In this document: one piece after another, positions 1 through 7,996 of the stretch | How the letters are laid out: each line of letters begins with the position of its first letter | How positions within the stretch are numbered: position 1 is the stretch's first letter | Source of the DNA: Bordetella petrii | GTDB taxonomy: Bacteria; Pseudomonadota; Gammaproteobacteria; Burkholderiales; Burkholderiaceae_B | Direction of reading: 5' to 3' | NCBI RefSeq assembly: GCF_017356245.1 | Contig: NZ_JAFMZZ010000001.1 | Location: 3,599,601 to 3,663,600, forward strand | DNA length: 64,000 nucleotides | Translations under genes and position numbers: made by a program | The notes under the pieces: model-generated | What the model saw: the letters and a program-made list of their open reading frames with translations, nothing else | Told to the model about the DNA's origin: nothing | The model's database searches: none

Positions 1-1
1 G

Positions 2-436
2 ATCGAAATCGCCGCCTACGAAGGCGACGAGGCCGCAACGCGCGAGAAAATCGCCACCCGCATCGCCCAGTACCCCGAAGGGTTCCTGGTCATGGAACTG
101 GGCGGGCAGGTGGCGGGCTTCATCAACAGCGGCTGCGCGCACCAGGTCGTGATGTCTGACGAAGCCTTCAAAGAACTGGTGGGCCACGACGCCGGCGCGC
201 CGAATGTCGTCATCATGTCGGTGGTGCTGGACCCGGCCTTCCAGGGCCAGGGCTGGTCCACCCCGTTGATGCGCGAATTCATCGGGCGCATGCGCGCCAT
301 GCGCAAGCAGTCCATCCACCTGATGTGCAAAGAGCGCCATGTCGAGCTGTACAAGCGCTTTGGCTATCGCTATGTGCGGCCGTCCGCCTCCGATCACGGC
401 GGGATGTCATGGCATGAAATGGTCATAGAGGTGTAA
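2..436 (+). CDS. GNAT family N-acetyltransferase, 5' end outside window
   Basis: The open frame enters from the left edge with no start codon, so the N-terminus is missing; 144 codons are visible. The text reads like the acetyl-CoA-binding core of a GCN5-related N-acetyltransferase: a beta strand (VVIMSVVLDPAFQGQG), then the pyrophosphate-loop-like QGQGWSTPLM, and a C-terminal YKRFGYRY segment typical of GNAT proteins. The substrate cannot be told from sequence. The next gene on the same strand starts 62 bp later, so co-transcription is possible. Confidence 0.8.
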   Translation: MEIAAYEGDEAATREKIATRIAQYPEGFLVMELGGQVAGFINSGCAHQVVMSDEAFKELVGHDAGAPNVVIMSVVLDPAFQGQGWSTPLMREFIGRMRAMRKQSIHLMCKERHVELYKRFGYRYVRPSASDHGGMSWHEMVIEV

Positions 437-498
437 CCTCGCGGGCATGCTCTGGGCGCAGTACTGCCAGCGCCACGATTCTTCTGCCGAGGTATCTC

Positions 499-1734
499 TT
501 GTCCAACGCCGCAACCGCGTCTTTAAGTGATTCCGCCCTTGAACTATCGCCGCGCGAACAGCGCGGCAACATCGCCAGGCTGACCATCGCCCAGGCGCTG
601 GCCGGCGCGAACTCGGTGGTGGTCTACGCCACCGGGGCCATCGTCGGCGACATGCTCGCCCCGAACAAGGCCCTGGCCACCCTGCCCATTTCCATTTTCG
701 TGGTCGGCATGGCCGCCTGCATCCTGCCCATGGGCGCCATCGCCCGCCGCCACGGCAGGCGCGCGGCATTCCTTGCCGGCACCGCATGCGGCGTGCTGGT
801 CGGGCTGCTGGCGGCCGCGGCGGTCGTCATCGGCTCGTTCTGGCTGTTCTGCCTGGCCACCTTCTTTGGCGGCGCCTATGCGGCCGTCGTGCTGTCGTTC
901 CGCTTCGCCGCGGCCGACGGCGTGTCCGCCCCGCTGCGCGCCCGCGCCCTGTCATTCGTGATGGGCGGCGGCGTGGTCGCGGGAATTGTCGGGCCCACGC
1001 TGGTCACCTACACCATGTATCTCTGGTCGCCGCACATGTTCGCCGCCACCTTCCTGGTGCAGGCCGTGGTCGCGGCGATATCCGCGGCGGTGCTGCTGGG
1101 GGTGCGGCTGCCCACGCCCACCGCCGCGCAGGTTGCCAGCGGACGGCCGATGTCCGTCATTGCCCGGCAGCCGCTGTTCGTCACGGCGGTGATCTGCGGG
1201 GCGGTGTCGTACATGCTGATGAACTTCCTGATGACCGCGGCCCCGCTGGCCATGCACCTGTGCGGGCATTCCCAGGAAAACGCCAACCTGGGCCTGCAGT
1301 GGCACGTCATCGCCATGTATGCGCCCAGCTTCTTCACCGGGCGGATCATCACCCGCTACGGCGCCGGCAAAATCGTCACGGCCGGCCTGCTGCTGACCGG
1401 CATATCGGCCGCGGTCGGCCTGACCGGCATCGACGTGGCCCATTTCTGGGTAACCCTGATCCTGCTGGGCCTGGGCTGGAACTTCGGCTTCGTGGGCGCC
1501 TCGGCCCTGGTGCTGGAATGCCACCGCCCGGAAGAAAAAACCCGCGTGCAATCGCTGAACGACTTTATCGTGTTCGGCACCATGGCCATCGGGTCTTTCG
1601 CTTCCGGGGGCCTGCTGGCGGCCTACGACTGGGACACCGTGCTGTGGGTATCGTTCGCGCCACTATTCATTGCCGGCGTTGCTCTCGCGGCAACAGCATG
1701 GCCCGACAAGAGAAAGGCAAGATGCAGCGACTAG
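499..1734 (+). CDS. MFS transporter
   Basis: A 411-residue, very hydrophobic protein with about 12 predicted membrane segments, the usual size of a major facilitator superfamily carrier in the inner membrane. The loop near residue 80 (MGAIARRHGRRAAF) matches the MFS motif between helices 2 and 3 (G-x-x-x-D/A-R-x-G-R-R). The start is a TTG at 499, preceded by a GAGGT ribosome-binding sequence about 6 bases upstream; no good ATG lies nearby. The substrate is unknown. It could share a transcript with the GNAT gene. Confidence 0.85.
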   Translation: MSNAATASLSDSALELSPREQRGNIARLTIAQALAGANSVVVYATGAIVGDMLAPNKALATLPISIFVVGMAACILPMGAIARRHGRRAAFLAGTACGVLVGLLAAAAVVIGSFWLFCLATFFGGAYAAVVLSFRFAAADGVSAPLRARALSFVMGGGVVAGIVGPTLVTYTMYLWSPHMFAATFLVQAVVAAISAAVLLGVRLPTPTAAQVASGRPMSVIARQPLFVTAVICGAVSYMLMNFLMTAAPLAMHLCGHSQENANLGLQWHVIAMYAPSFFTGRIITRYGAGKIVTAGLLLTGISAAVGLTGIDVAHFWVTLILLGLGWNFGFVGASALVLECHRPEEKTRVQSLNDFIVFGTMAIGSFASGGLLAAYDWDTVLWVSFAPLFIAGVALAATAWPDKRKARCSD

Positions 1735-1789
1735 TTGCTCAACACGACTTTGTGAAGGTCACCACAAGTCAAAAGCCGTGCCTGGATTA

Positions 1790-1821
1790 GGCGACTTGGC
1801 CCACTGTGGACCCAAGCCGCC
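1790..1821. other. Hairpin between MFS gene and tRNA-Arg
   Basis: Ten-base arms (ggcgacttgg at 1790-1799 and ccaagccgcc at 1812-1821) pair with one mismatch around a 12-base loop. It sits between the end of the MFS gene and the 3' end of the convergent tRNA. No clear T-run follows on either strand, so a terminator role is only a guess. Confidence 0.35.
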
Positions 1822-1839
1822 TCTAAACCATTGGTATTC

Positions 1840-1914
1840 TGGCGCGCCCGACAGGAATCGAACCTGTATCAAGAGCTTCGGAAACTCTCATTCTATCCAT
1901 TGAACTACGGGCGC
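1840..1914 (-). tRNA. tRNA-Arg (anticodon CCG)
   Basis: The minus strand folds into a full cloverleaf. The 7-bp acceptor stem is GCGCCCG (5' end at 1914) with CGGGCGC. The D stem is GTTC/GAAT. The anticodon stem is AGAGT/GCTCT around the loop TTCCGAA, giving anticodon CCG, which reads the Arg codon CGG. The T arm is ACAGG-TTCGATT-CCTGT. Discriminator G is followed by an encoded CCA at 1842-1840. CGG is a plausible need in a GC-rich genome. No integrase or other sign of insertion was seen next to it. Confidence 0.96.
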
Positions 1915-1925
1915 AAAGAGGCAGT

Positions 1926-1931
1926 ATTGTA
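1926..1931 (-). promoter_or_regulatory. Putative -10 box of tRNA-Arg promoter
   Basis: On the minus strand TACAAT lies 12 bases upstream of the tRNA 5' end, in the right place for a -10 element. No convincing -35 was found at 17 bp spacing. Confidence 0.4.
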
Positions 1932-2007
1932 CCCAAGTTTTGGCGTGATGCGGCGGCGCGGCATGCAATTCGGACCACCGCCCTCGTCCCCGTCCTACAG
2001 GCCGTTA

Positions 2008-2013
2008 TATAAT
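2008..2013 (+). promoter_or_regulatory. Putative -10 box of cytochrome c promoter
   Basis: A perfect TATAAT inside TTATATAATCC, about 110 bp upstream of the cytochrome gene start, in an otherwise GC-rich stretch. No good -35 hexamer is visible, so the site is suggested by the -10 alone. Confidence 0.45.
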
Positions 2014-2122
2014 CCAGCGTTTGCATGCGGGGCGGGGCTGCTTTTCGGCCGAGCCTTGCGCTGTAGTTATTCGTCTGTTGCCGCCGCCAGGCGCCCCGGT
2101 ACCCGATTTGCAGGATTTGGTT

Positions 2123-3016
2123 ATGAGCAACGAGCAGGAACACAACGAAGAACACGCCTCGCCCATCAAGACCCCCAAACAGCTGATCGTCACGGTCGTG
2201 CTGTCCTTCCTGATCCCGATCATCGTCATCATCATGCTGGTGAACATGGTTACCTCGGGCACGAAGGTCGGCGCGGGATCCGACACGCTGACCGAAGAAG
2301 CCGTGGCCCATCGCATCGCGCCGGTGGCCGGCTTCGAACTGGTCGACGCCAACGCGCCCAAGGTCTTCAAGACCGGCGAACAAGTCTTCCAGGCCGTCTG
2401 TACGGCCTGCCATACCGCGGGTGTGGCAGGCGCGCCCAAGGTCGGCGACAAGGCCGCCTGGGCTCCGTTCATCAAGACCGGCTTCGAATCCATGCTGAAC
2501 GTGGCGCTGCACGGCAAGGGCGCGATGCCCGCCAAGGGCGGCAACCCGGCCCTGAGCGACTACGAAGTGGCGCGCGCGGTGGTCTACATGGCCAACCAAT
2601 CGGGCGCGTCTTTCGAAGAGCCCGCCGCGCCCGCCCCGGAAGGCGAAGCCGCCAAGGCCGAGGCGCCCAAGCAGGCCGCCGCGCCGGCTCCGGCTCCCGC
2701 GGCGGCGCCGGCTGCCGCCCCCAAGGCCGAGGCCGCCGCTCCGGCCGAAGCTCCCAAGGCTGAAGCCGCCGTCAACCCGGCCGGCGAAAAACTGTACAAA
2801 TCCACCTGCTTCGCCTGCCACGGCACCGGCGTTGCCGGCGCCCCGAAGTTCGGCGACAAGGCTTCGTGGGCCCCCTACATCGCGACCGGCATCGACGCCA
2901 TGGTGAAAGTCGCCATGACGGGCAAGGGCGCCATGCCGCCCAAGGGCGGCGCCGCCAACGCGTCTGAAGAAGACATCCGCGCCGCGGTCGAATACATGGT
3001 GAACGCGGCCAAGTAA
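2123..3016 (+). CDS. Membrane-anchored diheme cytochrome c (c5 type)
   Basis: A 297-residue protein with one N-terminal membrane segment (residues about 21-42) and two class I cytochrome c domains. Heme-binding CxxCH motifs are CTACH near residue 93 and CFACH near 229. Each domain also carries a GKGAMP segment whose Met is the likely sixth heme ligand. The domains are near repeats of each other, joined by a roughly 50-residue Ala/Pro/Lys/Glu linker. This fits a periplasmic electron shuttle tied to the inner membrane, passing electrons to a terminal oxidase. The start at 2123 is chosen because an earlier in-frame ATG (2021) would add an unlikely non-membrane tail. The partner complex is not identifiable here. 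Confidence 0.9.
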   Translation: MSNEQEHNEEHASPIKTPKQLIVTVVLSFLIPIIVIIMLVNMVTSGTKVGAGSDTLTEEAVAHRIAPVAGFELVDANAPKVFKTGEQVFQAVCTACHTAGVAGAPKVGDKAAWAPFIKTGFESMLNVALHGKGAMPAKGGNPALSDYEVARAVVYMANQSGASFEEPAAPAPEGEAAKAEAPKQAAAPAPAPAAAPAAAPKAEAAAPAEAPKAEAAVNPAGEKLYKSTCFACHGTGVAGAPKFGDKASWAPYIATGIDAMVKVAMTGKGAMPPKGGAANASEEDIRAAVEYMVNAAK

Positions 3017-3035
3017 GCCGCCCCGCCCGGCCCAT

Positions 3036-3071
3036 AAAAAAACCCGTGCAGAAATGCTGCACGGGTTTTTT
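3036..3071. terminator. Bidirectional intrinsic terminator
   Basis: Nine-bp perfect stem cccgtgcag/ctgcacggg (3043-3051 with 3057-3065) around a 5-base loop, with an A-run on the left and a T-run on the right. It can therefore end both the cytochrome transcript and the converging hydroxyacyl-CoA dehydrogenase transcript. Confidence 0.92.
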
Positions 3072-3100
3072 CTTGGGCCGCGCCGGCCGCCGATACCTGC

Positions 3101-4624
3101 CTATGCCGCCGGTTCGGCCAGCAGCGACAGCCCCAGCTGCACGCGGCGCTGCAGCCACAGGCTGGGGCGATAGCGCATGTCGCCCGTCACGCGGTGCAGA
3201 TTGCGCAGGATTTCCAGGATGCGGGCGCCGCCCAGCGCATCGCCCATGGCCAGCGGACCGGCGGGATAGCCCAGGCCCAGCGTGACCGCGCGGTCGATGT
3301 CCGACGGCGTGGCGATGCCCTGCTGGGCGATCTCGCTGGCCACGTTCACAATGGCGGCCACGATGCGCTGAGCAACAAAGCCCGGCGAGTCCTGGATGAT
3401 GCTGACCGCCGTGCCGTCTGCCGCCAGCAGCGCATGGGCGGCATCGCGCCAGGGCGCCTGGGTGGCGGGCGACAGCATCAGCGTGCGCCGCTTGCCGGCT
3501 TCCAGGCGGTGCAGCGTATCCAGGCCGACGGTGCGGGCGGCGTCCAGCCCCTGCTGGTAGGCGCAGGTGGACACGTCTTCGCCGTACGGCGTCACCACGA
3601 TCAGCGCCTGTTCGGGCGGCTCGGCGGTGTCGGCAATGCTGGCATCCAGCGATTCCAGCAAGGCCTGGGCGCGCGCATGGCCGTCTTCGTGCGCGGGGCT
3701 GATCCAGACCCGCAGGCCGGCCTGCGCCGCGGGCACGGCCGGTTCGGCCGGCACCTGCTTCTGGTTGTCGGGATAGGCATAGAAGCCTTCGCCCGCCTTG
3801 CGGCCGATCAGGCCGCCGGCCAGGCGCACCGTGGTGATGGGCGACGGGCGAAAGCGCGGCTCATCGAAGAACTGGCGGTAGATCGATTCCATGACCGGGT
3901 GCGAGACGTCGAGCGCGGTCAGGTCCATGAGCTCGAACGGCCCCATGCGAAAACCCGCCTGTTCGCGCATGATGGCGTCGATCTGGGCGAACGAGGCCAC
4001 CGACTCCTGCGCCACGCGCAGGCCTTCGATGTTCATGCCGCGGCCGGCGTGGTTGACGATGAAGCCGGGCATGTCCTTGGCGCGCACGGGCGTGTGCCCC
4101 ATGCGGCGCGCCAGCGCGGCCAGCGCGTCGCCGGCGGCCGGGTCGCTGCGCAGCCCGTCGATGACCTCCACGACTTTCATCAGGGCCACCGGGTTGAAGA
4201 AATGGAAGCCGGCCACGCGCTGCGGGCGCTGGCAGGCCGCGGCGATGGCGGTAATGGACAGCGACGAGGTGTTCGACGCCAGAATGCAGTCGGGGCCGAC
4301 AATGGCCTCGAGCTTGGCGAACAGGTCGCGCTTGATGTCCAGGCGTTCGACGATGGCTTCGATGACCAGCTGGCAGCCCGCCAGCTCTTCCAGTGTGGCG
4401 GCGGGCTGCACGCGTTCCAGGGCCGCCTGCGCGTCGGCCGCGCTCAGCTTGCCTTTCTGGGACAGCTTGTCCCACAGCTGCCGCAGCGATTCGCGCGCCG
4501 AGGCGACGGCGTCGGCGCTGGTGTCGTAAAGCCGCACCTGCACGCCGGCCTGGGCGGCGATCTGCGCAATGCCGCGCCCCATGGCGCCCGCGCCCACCAC
4601 GGCGATGGTCTGGATGTCAGTCAT
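3101..4624 (-). CDS. 3-hydroxyacyl-CoA dehydrogenase (two C-terminal domains)
   Basis: A 507-residue NAD-dependent dehydrogenase that oxidises 3-hydroxyacyl-CoA to 3-ketoacyl-CoA. The N-terminal Rossmann motif is GAGAMGRGIAQIAAQAG (residues 11-27). The catalytic region shows SNTSSLSI and FHFFNP, with the His of FHFFNP as catalytic base. Two copies of the helical C-terminal domain follow, the second starting at DSPGFVAQR. The length matches the PaaH/PaaC-like duplicated form rather than the 280-residue single form. It is last in the TetR-headed run, 39 bp after the CoA-transferase. The exact substrate (phenylacetate, short-chain or branched acyl-CoA) is not shown by sequence. Confidence 0.92.
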   Translation of the reverse strand: MTDIQTIAVVGAGAMGRGIAQIAAQAGVQVRLYDTSADAVASARESLRQLWDKLSQKGKLSAADAQAALERVQPAATLEELAGCQLVIEAIVERLDIKRDLFAKLEAIVGPDCILASNTSSLSITAIAAACQRPQRVAGFHFFNPVALMKVVEVIDGLRSDPAAGDALAALARRMGHTPVRAKDMPGFIVNHAGRGMNIEGLRVAQESVASFAQIDAIMREQAGFRMGPFELMDLTALDVSHPVMESIYRQFFDEPRFRPSPITTVRLAGGLIGRKAGEGFYAYPDNQKQVPAEPAVPAAQAGLRVWISPAHEDGHARAQALLESLDASIADTAEPPEQALIVVTPYGEDVSTCAYQQGLDAARTVGLDTLHRLEAGKRRTLMLSPATQAPWRDAAHALLAADGTAVSIIQDSPGFVAQRIVAAIVNVASEIAQQGIATPSDIDRAVTLGLGYPAGPLAMGDALGGARILEILRNLHRVTGDMRYRPSLWLQRRVQLGLSLLAEPAA

Positions 4625-4663
4625 CGAATGTGCTCCTTGTTCATGTCTGTCTGGCCACGCAGG

Positions 4664-5893
4664 CTACGCGCGCGGCTGCGCCAGCGCCTGGATTTCCTCG
4701 TCCGACAGGCCCAGCCGTTCGGCCAGCACCTGGCGGGTGTGTTCGCCCAGCAGGGGCGCCGGACGGCGATACTGCACCGGGCTGCCCGACAGCTTCAGCG
4801 GGCTGGCCGCGATCGGCACCGTGCCCGCCGTGGGGTGCGGCAATTCGCGCCGCATTTCGCGCGCCTGCACCTGCGGATCCTGGTAGACCTGGTCCAGCGT
4901 ATTGATGGGGCCCGCCGGCACGCCGGCCGATTCGAGCTCGGCCAGCCAATGGTCGCGTTCGCCGGCGGCCATGCGCTCGGCCAGCAGCGGCACCAGGGCG
5001 TCGCGGTTCTGCACGCGCTGCGGGTTGGTGGCAAAGCGCGGGTCGCCGGACAGCTCGGGCAGGCCGATGACGCGGCAATAGTTGCGGAACTGGCTGTCGT
5101 TGCCCACCGCCACGATCAAATGGCCGTCACTGGCGGCGAACACCTGGTACGGCACCAGGTTCTGGTGCGCGTTGCCGGCGCGCCGCGGCGCCTGGCCCGA
5201 GGTCATGTAGTTCAGGTTCTGATTGGCCATCATGGCCACCTGGCAGTCGAGCAGCGCCATGTCGATGTGCTGGCCCAGCCCGCTGCGGCCGCGTTCGTGC
5301 AGGGCCGCCAGGATGCCCACCGTGGAATACATGCCGGTCATCAGGTCGGCCACCGCCACGCCGGCTTTCTGCGGACCGCCGCCGGGCAGGTCGTCGCGTT
5401 CGCCGGTGATGCTCATCAGCCCGCCCATGCCCTGGATCATGAAGTCGTAGCCCGGCCGGCTGGCATAGGGGCCGGTCTGGCCGAAGCCGGTGATCGAGCA
5501 GTAGATCAGGCCGGGGTTGTCGGCCTTCAGGCTGTCGTAGTCCAGGCCGTACTTGAGCAGGCCGCCGACCTTGAAGTTCTCGACCAGGATGTCGCTCTGG
5601 CGCGCCAGTTCACGCACCAGTTCGGCGCCGCGCGGCGAGGCGATGTCCAGCGCCACCGAATACTTGTTGCGGTTGGCGCTCAGGTAGTAGGCGGCTTCGG
5701 TGGTGTCGGCGCCGGCGGCGTCTTTCAGATAGGGCGGGCCCCAGGCGCGCGTGTCATCGCCGGCGCCGGGACGTTCGATCTTGATGACTTCGGCGCCCAG
5801 GTCGGCCAGGTTCTGGGTGCACCAGGGGCCGGCCAGCACGCGGGTCAGGTCCAGCACGCGGATGCCGGTCAGGGGAGCGGGTCGTTGCGACAT
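4664..5893 (-). CDS. Class III (CaiB/BaiF family) CoA-transferase
   Basis: A 409-residue family III CoA-transferase, which moves CoA between organic acids through an aspartyl-CoA thioester. It opens with GIRVLDLTRVLAGPWCTQ and LGAEVIKIERPGAGDDTR, typical for the family. ADLMTGMYS near residue 170 carries the likely catalytic Asp. The frame stays open far upstream of 5893, but the residues there are not family-like, so ATG at 5893 is taken as the start. It lies between the acyl-CoA dehydrogenase and the hydroxyacyl-CoA dehydrogenase and probably activates the acid that they then oxidise. Confidence 0.92.
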   Translation of the reverse strand: MSQRPAPLTGIRVLDLTRVLAGPWCTQNLADLGAEVIKIERPGAGDDTRAWGPPYLKDAAGADTTEAAYYLSANRNKYSVALDIASPRGAELVRELARQSDILVENFKVGGLLKYGLDYDSLKADNPGLIYCSITGFGQTGPYASRPGYDFMIQGMGGLMSITGERDDLPGGGPQKAGVAVADLMTGMYSTVGILAALHERGRSGLGQHIDMALLDCQVAMMANQNLNYMTSGQAPRRAGNAHQNLVPYQVFAASDGHLIVAVGNDSQFRNYCRVIGLPELSGDPRFATNPQRVQNRDALVPLLAERMAAGERDHWLAELESAGVPAGPINTLDQVYQDPQVQAREMRRELPHPTAGTVPIAASPLKLSGSPVQYRRPAPLLGEHTRQVLAERLGLSDEEIQALAQPRA

Positions 5894-5982
5894 AGTGGGC
5901 AGTGAATGAATGCGGTGGCGACAGGGAACTCTGGATATTAGCCCCAGGCGCGGCGATGGCGTATTCCGTTTTCCGAACGTTC

Positions 5983-6001
5983 TTGTGCGCGCCGCGCACA
6001 A
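5983..6001. other. Perfect inverted repeat upstream of CoA-transferase
   Basis: TTGTGCGC-GCC-GCGCACAA is a perfect 8-bp-arm palindrome in the 134-bp gap between the acyl-CoA dehydrogenase stop and the CoA-transferase start. There is no T-run, so it is more likely a protein-binding site or an mRNA processing hairpin than a terminator. The half-sites do not match the TetR operator at 7926. Confidence 0.45.
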
Positions 6002-6027
6002 CGCGGCGCGCGGCGCGCGGCGCGGCC

Positions 6028-7176
6028 CTACGAATACGCCTTGATGGTTTCGCGCGCGATCACCAGCTGCTGGATCTGCGAAGTGCCTTCGTAAATGCGG
6101 AACAGGCGCACGTCGCGGTAGAAGCGCTCGACCGCGTATTCGGATATGTATCCGGCGCCGCCGTGGATCTGCACCGCGCGGTCGGCCACGCGCCCCACCA
6201 TTTCGGTGGCGTACAGCTTGCAGCAGGCCGCCTCGAGGGTGGTGTTCTCGCCGCGGTCGCGCTTGCGGGCGGCGTCCAGCACCATCGAGCGCGCGGCATA
6301 CAGTTCGGCCTGGCTGTCGGCGATCATGGCCTGCACCAGCTGGAATTCGGCGATGGGCTGGCCGAACTGTCTGCGCTCGGTGGCGTACTTGACGGCATCG
6401 CGCACCAGCCGCTCGGCGATGCCCACGCACAATGCCGAGATATGCAGCCGGCCCTTGTCCAGCACGCGCATGGCGGTGCGAAAGCCGTTGCCCTCTTCGC
6501 CGCCCAGCAGCGCCGTCGCCGGCACGCGGCAGTTGTCGAACACCACGTCGCAGGTCAGCGCGCCGGCCTGGCCCATTTTCTTGTCGGGCTTGCCCAGCGT
6601 CAGGCCCGGCGTGCCGGCGTCGACCAGAAAGCACGAGATCGAACTCGCCTTGCGTTCGGGCGCGGTGCGCGCCATGACCGAGAACAGGCCGGCCACCGGC
6701 GCATTGGTGATGAAACGCTTGGTGCCGTTGAGCACGTAGTGGTCGCCGTCGCGCACGGCGCTGGTGCGCAGCGACATGGCGTCCGAACCGGCATCGGGCT
6801 CGGTCAGGGCGAACGAGCCGATCAGCTCGCCGCTGGCCAGTTTGGGCAGATAGTGGCTGCGCTGCGGGTCGGTGCCGGCCAGCACGATGGACTGCGAGCC
6901 GATGCCGATATTGGTGCCCGCCAGCGAACGGAAGGCCGGCGAGGTCTGGCCCAGCTCGAACACCACCCGCACTTCTTCTTCCATGGTCAGGCCCAGGCCG
7001 CCGTAGTCGGGCGAGATCGACAGGCCGAACAGCCCCAGTTCGCGCATCTCGGCCACGATGTCCGGCGGGATTTCGCCGGTGTGGGCCAGCGCCTCTTCGG
7101 CCGGCACCAGCCGGTCGGTAACGAAGCGGCGCACCGCATCCAGCAGCAGGGTCAGGGTTTCGGTATCAAGAGCCAT
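6028..7176 (-). CDS. Acyl-CoA dehydrogenase
   Basis: A 382-residue FAD flavoenzyme that introduces the alpha-beta double bond into acyl-CoA and passes electrons to ETF. Family signatures are ALTEPDAGSD (FAD/substrate loop, near residue 123), QIHGGAGY near 336 and RIYEGTSQIQQ near 362, whose Glu is the usual catalytic base. The length is standard. It follows the TetR gene by 48 bp and precedes the CoA-transferase by 134 bp on the same strand. The specificity (short, branched or aryl-acyl) cannot be set from sequence. Confidence 0.93.
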   Translation of the reverse strand: MALDTETLTLLLDAVRRFVTDRLVPAEEALAHTGEIPPDIVAEMRELGLFGLSISPDYGGLGLTMEEEVRVVFELGQTSPAFRSLAGTNIGIGSQSIVLAGTDPQRSHYLPKLASGELIGSFALTEPDAGSDAMSLRTSAVRDGDHYVLNGTKRFITNAPVAGLFSVMARTAPERKASSISCFLVDAGTPGLTLGKPDKKMGQAGALTCDVVFDNCRVPATALLGGEEGNGFRTAMRVLDKGRLHISALCVGIAERLVRDAVKYATERRQFGQPIAEFQLVQAMIADSQAELYAARSMVLDAARKRDRGENTTLEAACCKLYATEMVGRVADRAVQIHGGAGYISEYAVERFYRDVRLFRIYEGTSQIQQLVIARETIKAYS

Positions 7177-7224
7177 GATGGGAACCTGTAGAACGAAATG
7201 AAAATGAAGAGGCGGCGCCGGGCG

Positions 7225-7845
7225 CTAGACGGCCAGGCCGCCTGCCAGCAGGTCGAAATAGCCGGCCGCGATGGCTTCGGCCGTCTGGGCGCCGCCGGGC
7301 TGGTACCAGCGCGCCATCCAGTTCAGCATCGACAGCACCGCGCGCCCGGTGGCCGACACATCCAGCGCGCGGAACTCGCCGCTGGCGATGCCGTCGGCAA
7401 GAATGCCGCGCAGCATGCGCTCGTAGCCGTCGCGCAGGCGGGCGGCGTCGTCGCGTTCGGGGATGGCCATGCCGGAATAGCCCACCAGCATGGTGACGAA
7501 CTGCGGGTGATGCACTTCGAAGTAGCGGGCATGGGCCAGCATGAACTGGCGCAGCCGCCCGGATGCCGTGTCGGCCTGCGCCACCGCCTGCGAAACGGCC
7601 GCGGTCAGGCCGCCCACCACTTCCAGAATGATGGCGTCGTAGATGTCCTGCTTGGTGGTGTAGTAGTGGTAGATGGCGGCCTTGGATACGCCCAGCGCCG
7701 CGGCCAGGTCGGCCACCGAGCTGTTTTCGTAGCCGCTGCGGGCAAACAGGCGCGCCGCTTCTTCCAGGATGCGTTCGCGCGGCGCCTGCAGCGTGGGCGG
7801 GCGGCCGGCGCGGGGCCGCTTGGCGGGAACGGGGCTATCGGGCAT
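7225..7845 (-). CDS. TetR family transcriptional repressor
   Basis: A 206-residue TetR-type regulator. The N-terminal helix-turn-helix is plain: RERILEEAARLFARSGYENSSVADLAAALGVSKAAIYHYYTTKQDI, split over residues about 22-67, with the recognition-helix text SKAAIYHYY. The C-terminal ligand-binding half is helical and variable. ATG 7845 is preferred over 7908 because the upstream residues lie outside the family fold. It sits between a minus-strand catabolic run and a divergent nitronate monooxygenase gene, with a palindrome at 7926-7955 as likely operator. An acyl-CoA or the pathway substrate is a reasonable guess for the inducer. Confidence 0.92.
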   Translation of the reverse strand: MPDSPVPAKRPRAGRPPTLQAPRERILEEAARLFARSGYENSSVADLAAALGVSKAAIYHYYTTKQDIYDAIILEVVGGLTAAVSQAVAQADTASGRLRQFMLAHARYFEVHHPQFVTMLVGYSGMAIPERDDAARLRDGYERMLRGILADGIASGEFRALDVSATGRAVLSMLNWMARWYQPGGAQTAEAIAAGYFDLLAGGLAV

Positions 7846-7888
7846 GGCGGGGCTCGGGGCCTGGTGGGCATGTGCGGCGCGCCCTGCA

Positions 7889-7918
7889 TTGACAGGCCGG
7901 CGGCGCATGCCGTTAAAT
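7889..7918 (+). promoter_or_regulatory. Sigma-70 promoter of nitronate monooxygenase operon
   Basis: TTGACA (7889-7894) is a perfect -35; after 18 bp comes TTAAAT (7913-7918), a 4/6 -10. Transcription would start near 7925, at the left edge of the palindromic operator, so a bound repressor would block it. Confidence 0.65.
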
Positions 7919-7925
7919 GGTAGAC

Positions 7926-7955
7926 AATTAATTACCGGACATCCGGTAGTTAATT
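7926..7955. promoter_or_regulatory. Palindromic operator, probable TetR site
   Basis: Thirteen-base arms around the spacer acat: aattaattaccgg on the left and ccggtagttaatt on the right, with a single mismatch. It is AT-rich at its outer ends in a GC-rich region and lies between the divergent TetR and nitronate monooxygenase genes, just downstream of the -10 at 7913. Confidence 0.75.
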
Positions 7956-7996
7956 ATACGCACGCCTTTCGCCCACTTTCAACTTCCCGCCTCTTC

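Noticed and set aside
1840..1914. tRNA-Arg 3' end as an integration site of a mobile element
   Set aside because: No integrase, no direct repeat of the tRNA end, and ordinary chromosomal genes on both sides.
3194..5905. 903-codon plus-strand open frame over the catabolic genes
   Set aside because: It runs antisense to two well-recognised enzymes, is poor in family motifs and rich in Arg/Gly/Ala/His. It is a codon-bias shadow of a GC-rich genome. Many similar long frames (for example 24877-28146 and 30572-32608) were dropped for the same reason.
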